Part shown: positions 57,108-64,000 of the stretch, one piece after another
Position numbering within the stretch: the stretch's first letter is position 1
How the letters are laid out: each line of letters starts with the position of its first letter
NCBI RefSeq assembly: GCF_030347395.1
Contig: NZ_CP128170.1
Location: forward strand, 620,001-684,000
Source of the DNA: Microbacterium sp. ET2
GTDB lineage: Bacteria > Actinomycetota > Actinomycetes > Actinomycetales > Microbacteriaceae
Direction: 5' to 3'
Length of the DNA: 64,000 nt
Translations under genes and position numbers: made by a program
Notes under the pieces: generated by a model
Databases searched by the model: none
What the model was told of the DNA's origin: nothing
What the model saw: the letters and a program-made list of their open reading frames with translations, nothing else

Positions 57108-59261
57108 TCTCCGCCCTCTCCCTGCGCCTGGATCGCCGTGATCGCGATGGTGTTGACGATGTCGTCGACGAGCGCTCCTCGCGAGAGGTCGTTGATCGGC
57201 TTGTTCAGCCCCTGGAGCACGGGGCCGATCGCGACCGCTCCGGCCGAGCGCTGCACCGCCTTGTACGTGTTGTTGCCGGTGTTCAGGTCGGGGAAGACGA
57301 ACACCGTCGCACGTCCGGCGACAGCGGAGCCGGGGGCCTTGGCGGCCGCGACGGCGGCGTCGGCGGCGGCGTCGTACTGGATCGGTCCCTCGACCGGAAG
57401 CTCGGGCGCGCGCTCGCGCACGAGCGCCGTCGCTGACCGGACCTTCTCGACGTCGGCCCCGGAACCGGACTCCCCCGTCGAGTACGACAGCATCGCCACG
57501 CGCGGCTCGATGCCGAACTGCTCGGCGGTCGCCGCTGACGAGATCGCGATGTCGGCGAGCTGTTCGGCTGTGGGATCGGGGATGACGGCGCAGTCGCCGT
57601 ACACCAGCACCCGGTCGGCCAGCGCCATCAGGAAGACGCTGGAGACGACCGAGACGCCGGGCTTGGTCTTGATGATCTCGAACGCCGGGCGGATGGTGTG
57701 GGCTGTCGTGTGCGCCGCGCCCGAGACCATGCCGTCCGCCAGCCCCAGGTGGACCATGAGAGTCCCGAAGTACGACACATCGGTCACGGTGTCGGCCGCC
57801 TGCGAGTAGGTGACCCCCTTATGGGCGCGCAGGCGCTCGTACTCGCGCGCGAAGCGGTCGACGTGCACGGCGTCGAAGGGCGAGACGACCTCGGCGTCGC
57901 GGATGTCGATGCCGAGGCTCGATCGCACGGTTTCGCACCTCGATCTCCTCGCCGAGGATCGTCAGGTCGGCGATGCCGCGCGCCAGCACCGTCGCCGCGG
58001 CGCGGAGGATGCGGTCGTCGTCGCCCTCGGGCAGGACGATCCGTCGACGCTCCGCGCGTGCGCGCTCGAGCAGGCGGTACTCGAACATCAGCGGAGTGAC
58101 GACGGTGGGCCGGGCCAGCCCCAGCGCGGTGACGAGGGTCTCGGTGTCGACGTGCCGCTCGAACATCGACAGGGCGGTGTCGTACCGACGCTGCGAGTCG
58201 GCGGCGAGCCGGCCCCGCGTTCCCATGATCCTGACCGCCGTGTCGTAGGTGCCGAGGTCGGTGGCGATGATCGGCAGCGACGAGTCGAGGCCGTCGATGA
58301 GCGTGTCGACCGGTTCGGGAAGCGGGAAGGGGCCGTTGAGGATGACGGCGGCGATGCTCGGGAAGGTTCCCGACGAGTTCGCCAGGAGGGTGGCCAGCAG
58401 CACCTCGGTGCGATCGGCGGGGATCACCACGATCGCCGATTCGGTCAGGCGCGGCAGGACGTTCACCATCGACATGCCGGCGATGACCACCCCGAGCACC
58501 TCGCGGGTCAACAGGTCGGGATCACCCTTGACGAGGTGACCATCGACGGCGCGGGCGACGTCGCGGACGGAGGGGGCGACCAGCAGGCGGTCTTCGGGAA
58601 GCGCCCACACGGGCACCGGTCGCGCACCGCCCGCGCCGGGACCGCCCGCCTTCCGCGCCGCGGAGACGACGCCCGAGACGGCGCTGACGACGTCGTCGAG
58701 GCGATCGGGGTCGGCCCGGTTGGCGACCACGGCGAACAGCTCGGCACGCTCGTGGGCCAGCTCGGCGAGCGCGAGCGCAGTGATCTGGCCCATCTCTGCG
58801 GGTGACCGCGCGATGGTGGTGCCCAGCTGCTCACCCTGGCCGTGCTGAGCGCGACCGCCGAGCACCAGGAGCACCGGAGCGCCGAGGTTGACCGCGATGC
58901 GGGCGTTGTAGGCGAGTTCGGCCGGGCTGCCGACGTCGGTGTAGTCGCTGCCGAGCACGACCACGGCCTCGCAGGCCGCGGCGACGGCGTGGTAGCGCTC
59001 CACGATGGTCGCCAGTGCCCGCTCGGGATCGCGCCGCACATCGTCGTAGGTCACGCCGATGCAGTCCTCGTACGGCAGGTCGACGCCGTCGTGGTCGAGG
59101 AGCATCTCCAGGACGTAGTCCGGCTCGGTCGTGGAGCGTGCGATCGTGCGGAACACCCCCACGCGGGAGGTGGCGTGGCTCAGGGCGTCGAGCACACCGA
59201 GCGCGATCGTCGACTTGCCCGAGTGACCTTCGGCCGAGGTGATGTAGATGCTCTGCGCCAC
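57104..59261 (-). pseudogene. pta: Phosphate acetyltransferase, frameshifted near codon 445
   Basis: The N-terminal part runs from GTG 59261: a BioD-like P-loop domain (ITSAEGHSGKSTIALGVLDAL), a DRTGG-type middle domain, and the first strand of the catalytic domain (RRRIVLPEGDDDRILRAAAT, then [18 protein letters not shown]). The catalytic rest continues in another frame from about 57925: [77 protein letters not shown]. The span is 2158 nt, one base more than a multiple of three, so removing one base near 57919-57928 restores a 718-residue Pta of usual size. The two frames overlap by about 110 nt. TAGGCT lies 6 nt before the GTG. Because ackA downstream is intact and motifs are conserved, a sequencing error is the likely cause. 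Confidence 0.9.
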
Positions 59262-59284
59262 CCGTCCAGCCTATGGGCGGGGCC

Positions 59285-59308
59285 TTTGCCGGGCACGTTC
59301 CCGGCAAA
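59285..59308 (-). terminator. Terminator of the SRP RNA
   Basis: TTTGCCGGG pairs with CCCGGCAAA around a 6-nt loop. On the minus strand it begins 8 nt after the SRP RNA and lies upstream of the pta -10 box. Confidence 0.75.
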
Positions 59309-59313
59309 AGTAA

Positions 59314-59400
59314 GACTCTCCGCGAACCCGGCAGAGCCTGGTTACCCTTGCTACGTTTCCGTCCTGGGGGAGTTGGCCTGGATGCCGCCTCGCGGAGAGC
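59314..59400 (-). ncRNA. ffs: Signal recognition particle 4.5S-type RNA
   Basis: The terminal helix is CTCTCCGCG with CGCGGAGAG (59316-59324 and 59391-59399). The apical domain IV reads CCCCCAGGACGGAAACGTAG followed by CAAGGGTAA, giving the GGAA-type loop (59355-59360) and the asymmetric GUAGCAAGG bulge bound by Ffh. Size (about 85 nt) fits the small bacterial SRP RNA. A TAGACT -10 box at 59413-59408 places transcription start at about 59400. The RNA works in cotranslational membrane targeting. Confidence 0.93.
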
Positions 59401-59407
59401 TGATGAC

Positions 59408-59413
59408 AGTCTA
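59408..59413 (-). promoter_or_regulatory. -10 box of the SRP RNA gene
   Basis: TAGACT on the minus strand, about 8 nt before the inferred 5' end of the SRP RNA. Confidence 0.65.
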
Positions 59414-59517
59414 CCCCGGGACGGGTCGGGGGATTCCCAGGCCCCCCTCTGCCGGCGGCGGTTACGATCGCATAACGAGCACCGACGCCCGACCCGCGCG
59501 CCGTCCGAGAGGGGCAC

Positions 59518-60549
59518 ATGGACCATCCCGTCACGACCGAGCAGGTCGCGCCCGCCCGCCCCGCCCTGCCCGAACGACCGGCGTCGGCCGAGGAGTTCGC
59601 ACGGCTGACCGAGTCCATCGTGGCCTCGGTGGAGCGGGTGATCGACGGCAAGCCCGACGCGGTGCGCAGCGCCCTGGTGTGCCTCCTCGCCGAAGGCCAC
59701 CTCCTCATCGAGGACGTTCCGGGCGTCGGGAAGACCATGCTCGCCAGAGCGCTGGCCGCGAGTGTGGATGCCACGGTCCGTCGCATCCAGTTCACCCCCG
59801 ACCTGCTGCCGGGCGATGTCACCGGGGTGAGCGTGTTCAATCCCGTCGCGCGCGAGTTCGAGTTCAAGCACGGCGCGGTGTTCGCCAACATCGTCATCGC
59901 CGACGAGATCAACCGCTCCTCCCCCAAGACGCAGTCCGCTCTCCTCGAGGCGATGGAGGAGGGGCAGGTCACCGTCGACGGCTCGACCCACCTCCTGCCC
60001 GACCCCTTCCTCGTCGTGGCGACGCAGAACCCGCTCGAGATGGAGGGGACCTACTCCCTTCCCGAGGCGCAGCGCGACCGCTTCATGATGCGCGTCTCGA
60101 TGGGCTACCCCGATGCCCGCTCCGAGGCGCTCATGCTGCGTCAGCGCGAGACCGTCAACCCGCTCGATGCGATCCGCCCCGTCGCCACCGCACACCAGAT
60201 CGCCGGCCTCATCGCCTGGGCGCGCGCGGTGCACGTCGCACCGGCGATCGAGGACTACGCCGTCGCTCTCGCGGCGGCCACCCGCACCCACGCCGACCTG
60301 CGCCTGGGGGCGAGCCCCCGCGCAACGCTGCAGCTGGTGCGGGCCGCCAAGGTCTGGGCCGCCCTCGACGGCCGCGGCTTCGTCATCCCCGACGACATCA
60401 CCGCGCTCCTCATCCCCGTCCTCGCGCACCGGCTCATCCCGACTCGATCCGCCGGCGGCGCCCGGGCGAAGTCGATGACCGACGTCATCTCGTCGGTGCT
60501 CGAGCAGATCGCCGCGAGCGTGCGGGTGCCGATCGCCGCTCGGCAGTGA
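59518..60549 (+). CDS. MoxR-family AAA+ ATPase
   Basis: A 343-residue AAA+ chaperone. Walker A is DVPGVGKTMLARALA. Then come FTPDLLPGDVTGVSVFNP, Walker B IVIADEINRSSPKTQSALLEAMEEG, sensor 1 VVATQNPLEMEGTYSLPEAQ and the Arg finger DRFMMRV. MoxR ATPases remodel or activate VWA-domain partners, here probably the DUF58 protein encoded 4 bp downstream. GAGAGGGG precedes the ATG; a TACGAT box lies about 50 nt upstream (59463-59468). Confidence 0.95.
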   Translation: MDHPVTTEQVAPARPALPERPASAEEFARLTESIVASVERVIDGKPDAVRSALVCLLAEGHLLIEDVPGVGKTMLARALAASVDATVRRIQFTPDLLPGDVTGVSVFNPVAREFEFKHGAVFANIVIADEINRSSPKTQSALLEAMEEGQVTVDGSTHLLPDPFLVVATQNPLEMEGTYSLPEAQRDRFMMRVSMGYPDARSEALMLRQRETVNPLDAIRPVATAHQIAGLIAWARAVHVAPAIEDYAVALAAATRTHADLRLGASPRATLQLVRAAKVWAALDGRGFVIPDDITALLIPVLAHRLIPTRSAGGARAKSMTDVISSVLEQIAASVRVPIAARQ

Positions 60550-60553
60550 TCCG

Positions 60554-61804
60554 ATGCTCCGACGACTCTGGCCCCTGACGCTGCGCGGAACCGGTGCGGC
60601 GCTGCTGGCGCTGGTGAGCTTCGTCGTCGCGAGCGAGGTCGGAATCCCCGAGCTGATGTACTTCGGGATGCTGCTGGTCGGCGTCCTCGTCGCTGCGGTG
60701 GCCTCCCTCTACCTCACCCGACACGCCGACTCGGTCACCCGCTCCCTGGCCCCCGACACCGTCGGGGTGGGCCGTGCCTCGCTCGTGCGTGTGCGCGTCG
60801 GCGTCCGCACCGCGCTGCCGACGCCGCCAGGGACCTGGACCGACACGCTGCCGGCGGGGTTGGAGGGCACGGCGGCGGGTGTCTTCCCGGCGCTCGGGTC
60901 TGGCCTGCGGGGCTCGGATCGCGCGGTGAATATCGCGTACACCGTGACCGGGGTGCGCCGCGGCATCCATCACCTGGGCCCCCTGCGGGTCCACTCCGCC
61001 GACCCCTTCGCCCTTGCTCGCCGAAGCACCCTCTACGGCCAGCGCACCCGTGTCACCGTCGCCCCCGCCGTGATCGACCTGCCGCCCCTCACGGGCCTGG
61101 CCGGTGAGGCCGGGGGCACGCTGCAGACGCAGAACAATCAGCCCGGGCAGGGTGCGGACAATCTCATCGCCCGCCCCTACGCGCCCGGTGACTCCATGCG
61201 CCGCATCCACTGGCGGGCAACGGCTCATCGCGATGAACTCATGGTGCGCCAGGAGGAGCAGGAAGCGACCCCGGAGGCGACCGTGATCCTCGACCGGGGA
61301 GTCCTGCGGTGGTCGACGGAGGCCCTCCACGAGCCCGGCGCCGATGACGCCTTCGAGACGGCGGTATCGGCATGCGTCTCGGTGGTGTCACGGCTCGTGC
61401 ACGACGGATACGGCGTGAGCGTGCTCGACAGCGACGGCACCGCCATCACCGAACGCATCGACGGCGGAGACACCACGGCGGTGGAGGACCTCGTGACCCA
61501 CTTCGCCACCGTCACCGCGCGACGCGACGACCACCTTCCTCGTCTCGCGCGTCAGTTCGCGGGGGTCATGACCGGGCCGGTGATCGTGGTGACCGGGCGG
61601 CTCGACCCCGCCGACGTCGACGCGCTCGCACCGATCGTCCACCACTCGACCTTCGCGGTGCTGCTGGCCGCCTCACCCCGCAGCGGCGCGCTGGACCGCG
61701 CGGGTGACATCGGCTGGCATGCGGTCCACCTCCACCCGGACGGCGATCTGGTGCAGGAGTGGGCCGCCGCCGGCGAACGGGGGGTGAGCCGTGCCCTCCG
61801 CTGA
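60554..61804 (+). CDS. DUF58-domain membrane protein
   Basis: A 416-residue protein with two N-terminal membrane segments (about 9-55), a beta-rich region, and a C-terminal DUF58/VWA-like part with the signature RPYAPGDSMRRIHWRATAHRD. It is the usual partner between MoxR and the transglutaminase-like protein. Its role is unproven, but this triad is thought to act in envelope assembly or protein maturation. The ATG lies 4 bp after the moxR stop, and its end overlaps the next gene by 14 bp. Confidence 0.92.
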   Translation: MLRRLWPLTLRGTGAALLALVSFVVASEVGIPELMYFGMLLVGVLVAAVASLYLTRHADSVTRSLAPDTVGVGRASLVRVRVGVRTALPTPPGTWTDTLPAGLEGTAAGVFPALGSGLRGSDRAVNIAYTVTGVRRGIHHLGPLRVHSADPFALARRSTLYGQRTRVTVAPAVIDLPPLTGLAGEAGGTLQTQNNQPGQGADNLIARPYAPGDSMRRIHWRATAHRDELMVRQEEQEATPEATVILDRGVLRWSTEALHEPGADDAFETAVSACVSVVSRLVHDGYGVSVLDSDGTAITERIDGGDTTAVEDLVTHFATVTARRDDHLPRLARQFAGVMTGPVIVVTGRLDPADVDALAPIVHHSTFAVLLAASPRSGALDRAGDIGWHAVHLHPDGDLVQEWAAAGERGVSRALR

Positions 61805-64000
61805 GTCGTCATCACGCAGGAGTGCGGATCTCCTGCTGACAGCCGGGGTCTTCGCCGCCCTGATCGCGGCGCTCCTCCCCCTCATGCGAGTGGTGCGCCC
61901 CACAGGCTGGCTCCTGGGGACCCTGGTGATCGTCGCCGTGGTGCTCGTCACCGGATACGTCGCACGGCGCTTCCGGCTGCCGGCGCTGGCGGTCTCGCTC
62001 ATCGAGGTGGCCGTGTGGGTGGCGTTCGTCACTCTGGTGTTCCTCCGCGACAGCGCCTTCCTCCTGGTCATACCGACCGTGGAGACCTTCCGGGAGCTTC
62101 CCGACATCCTCACCGCCGCCGGGGAGGAGATCGCGCTCGGGGTCGCACCGCTGACTCCCGGCGCCCCGCTCTCGATGCTGATCGTCGGGGCGACGGGCCT
62201 CCTCGCCGTGGTCATCGACCACGTGGTCCTCACGGCACGGATGCCGCTGCTCGCAGGGGTCGGGCTGATCGCGGTCTCTCTCATCCCCGCGATCGCCGTG
62301 CCGGCGGAGATCGACGTGGTCGCCTTCGTGCTGCTGGCCGCCGCGATCCTCTTCCTCATCCGGACCGACACCCGCACGCGCGAGGAGGCGGGGAGCGCGG
62401 AGGCGACCCGGGCGGGAGCGACCCGGACGACAGCATCACCGTCCTCGGCGTCGACGGCGGCCGGGGTGTCCGCCTCAGGGGTGTCGGCGACCGCGATCGG
62501 CATCGGGGCGATCGCCGTCGTCGTGGCGCTCGTGGCCACCCCCCTCCTCCCCCAGCCGGCGATCCGGCCGGGGTCGGGGGATCTGGGTCCCGGGCCCGGC
62601 ATCGATGCCACGCTGCAGCTCGGCGACGACCTGCGCCGACCGCGTGAGGTCGAGGTGCTGCAGATGCGCAGCGATGCGCCCTCGCCGCCCTACCTTCGAG
62701 CGACGACCCTCACCGAGTTCACCGGCGCGGTGTGGGAACCCGATACCGGACGTTCCTATCCGCTCGACAGCGCCGAGGCGCTCACCGCGCTCCCGGTCGA
62801 TCCCGAGATCCAGGTCGCGGAGTATTCGACGACCGTGGAGATCCGCAACCTCAACTCCTCGTGGCTTCCGGTGTCCTACCCCGCGATCGGGATCGAGGGA
62901 CTCGACGGCGTGTGGGGGGCGTTGCCCTACAACCGCACGGTCGAAGCCCGGCAGGGCGGGACGCAGGGGCAGGACTACGAGGTCGTCTCCAGCGTCCCGC
63001 GTCCGACGCTCGAGCAGATCCGCGCGCGTTCGGCCGGGGGCGCGGGCGTCCGCGCCGACACCCTGGGGCTGCCCGCCGACCTCCCCCCCATCGTCGGTGA
63101 GCTGGCGGCGGAGATGACCGCCGGGGCGGCGTCCGATTACGACGCGCTGCTGGCCCTGCAGAGCTGGTTCCGCGGAGCCGACTTCCGCTACTCGCTCGAG
63201 GCGCCCGTCGAGGAGGGGTTCGACGGCAGCGGCGCCGAGGCGGTCGCCCGATTCCTGGAGGTGCGCGAGGGCTACTGCGTGCACTACGCCTCGGCTTTCG
63301 CACTCATGGCCCGGACCCTCGACATGCCGAGCCGGATCGTCGTCGGCTACCTCCCGGGAACCTCGACCGGTGATGCCGTGGACTTCCAATCGGTGTACTC
63401 GGTGATGTCGGGTCAGCTGCACGCGTGGCCGGAGATCTACTTCGAAGGCGTCGGATGGATCCCCTTCGAACCGACCAACGGTCTCGGTCAGCCGACCCGC
63501 TTCTCCCCCGAAGCCTCGGCGCCCGGGGAGACCGCCGACGGCGCGGACGCCGCCCCCGAGGCATCCACTCCCGCCGACGTGCCCGACGCGGTCGACCCCG
63601 ACACGGGCGAGCCGCTGACCCCGGATGCCGGCACCGCCGCCCCCGACGACGAGGTCGACGCTCTCCCGGCGGTGACGGTGGTCCTCGCCGTCCTGGTAGT
63701 GCTGGCGATCCCGCTCATCGTCCGGGATCTGCGGCGCAGGCAGCAGCTGTCTGCCGCCCGGTCCGGCGATGCCGCCGCCGCGTGGGCGGTCGTGCAGGAC
63801 ACCGCGATCGACCTGGGGATCCCGTCGCCGATCAGCGAGAGTCCGCGAGGGATGGGAGCCCGGCTCATCGCCGAAGCCGGCGCGTCCGCCGACGCCATGG
63901 GTGTGCTCATCCGGGCGATCGAACGCGCCAGCTATGCCCCGGGTGGGCGCCACGGCTTCGGGCAGGGCGAGGCGACCGCGGTCGCCGCGCAGGAGGTGAG
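61791..64000 (+). CDS. Transglutaminase-like membrane protein (TgpA-type), 3' end cut off
   Basis: Open from GTG 61791 to the right edge without a stop, at least 736 codons. Five or six membrane segments occupy about residues 12-165, followed by another at 230-250. An extracytoplasmic transglutaminase-fold domain (about 440-560) has the nucleophile C496 in REGYCVHYASAFALMARTL and H544 in QLHAWPEIYF. The third triad position is Glu in GWIPFEPT rather than Asp, which I recall in other actinobacterial members. A Pro/Asp/Ala-rich linker and one more membrane segment (about 625-645) precede a cytoplasmic DUF4129-like tail. The last gene of the MoxR-DUF58 cluster visible here. Confidence 0.92.
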   Translation, partial: MPSAESSSRRSADLLLTAGVFAALIAALLPLMRVVRPTGWLLGTLVIVAVVLVTGYVARRFRLPALAVSLIEVAVWVAFVTLVFLRDSAFLLVIPTVETFRELPDILTAAGEEIALGVAPLTPGAPLSMLIVGATGLLAVVIDHVVLTARMPLLAGVGLIAVSLIPAIAVPAEIDVVAFVLLAAAILFLIRTDTRTREEAGSAEATRAGATRTTASPSSASTAAGVSASGVSATAIGIGAIAVVVALVATPLLPQPAIRPGSGDLGPGPGIDATLQLGDDLRRPREVEVLQMRSDAPSPPYLRATTLTEFTGAVWEPDTGRSYPLDSAEALTALPVDPEIQVAEYSTTVEIRNLNSSWLPVSYPAIGIEGLDGVWGALPYNRTVEARQGGTQGQDYEVVSSVPRPTLEQIRARSAGGAGVRADTLGLPADLPPIVGELAAEMTAGAASDYDALLALQSWFRGADFRYSLEAPVEEGFDGSGAEAVARFLEVREGYCVHYASAFALMARTLDMPSRIVVGYLPGTSTGDAVDFQSVYSVMSGQLHAWPEIYFEGVGWIPFEPTNGLGQPTRFSPEASAPGETADGADAAPEASTPADVPDAVDPDTGEPLTPDAGTAAPDDEVDALPAVTVVLAVLVVLAIPLIVRDLRRRQQLSAARSGDAAAAWAVVQDTAIDLGIPSPISESPRGMGARLIAEAGASADAMGVLIRAIERASYAPGGRHGFGQGEATAVAAQEV

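Overview
The window is high-GC, gene-dense actinobacterial chromosome, most likely from Microbacteriaceae (Microbacterium-like). The signs are the ppk1-mutT1 linkage, a SigK/RskA pair beside a fasciclin lipoprotein, a minimal Tad locus with a DUF4244 pilin, an actinobacterial-type SRP RNA, a Pta with a BioD-like N-terminus, and many genes whose -10 box lies 6-8 nt before the start codon (leaderless). The genus call is inference. I see no phage, IS element, integrase or CRISPR array.

Layout: (1) 1-2628, polyphosphate kinase (5' end cut by the window edge) and a MutT1-type Nudix/phosphatase. (2) 2645-8461, the most unusual locus: a one-module, membrane-bound nonribosomal peptide synthetase of the Pls/PosA (epsilon-poly-L-lysine synthetase) type, followed 13 bp later by an M1 metallopeptidase and converging on a degenerate phosphopantetheinyl transferase. 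The ten specificity residues read from the sequence are D-A-E-S-I-G-T-V-V-K, which looks lysine-like. (3) 8517-12709, pstSCAB behind a two-unit PHO box. (4) 12760-16884, a short direct-repeat cluster, a PabC-like lyase, a probable small structured RNA, an unknown gene, and rskA-sigK divergent from a fasciclin lipoprotein. (5) 17027-19972, tRNA-Lys, a Ser/Thr kinase, a frameshifted nicotinamidase, a membrane protein and tRNA-Thr. (6) 20044-26265, the topA-tmk-holB-lipoprotein hydrolase operon, joined by GTGA overlaps. (7) 26347-29217, the Tad operon. (8) 29730-36344, acs, ridA/DUF4177, a PASTA-tailed class A PBP and a metallophosphoesterase. (9) 36476-38442, a surface protein whose LAVTG sorting signal is one frame away from its ORF, then tRNA-Pro. 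(10) 38466-43567, a HAD phosphatase, lldD-lldR, tdk and mqo. (11) 43667-52405, asd, a DM13/DHFR-like/TetR module, lysC, two membrane proteins, recR and dnaX. (12) 52473-59400, a GH65 phosphorylase with beta-phosphoglucomutase, ackA, a frameshifted pta and the SRP RNA. (13) 59518-64000, a MoxR-DUF58-transglutaminase cluster cut by the right edge.

How the genes work together: ppk1 and pst handle phosphate; pta-ackA, acs, lldD and mqo handle acetate, lactate and malate; lysC and asd start the aspartate family that would supply lysine to the Pls-like enzyme. Three genes (pncA, the LAVTG protein, pta) each carry a single net indel that breaks an otherwise complete protein. Residual sequencing indels are the simplest explanation, but slippage at the homopolymers is possible for two of them.
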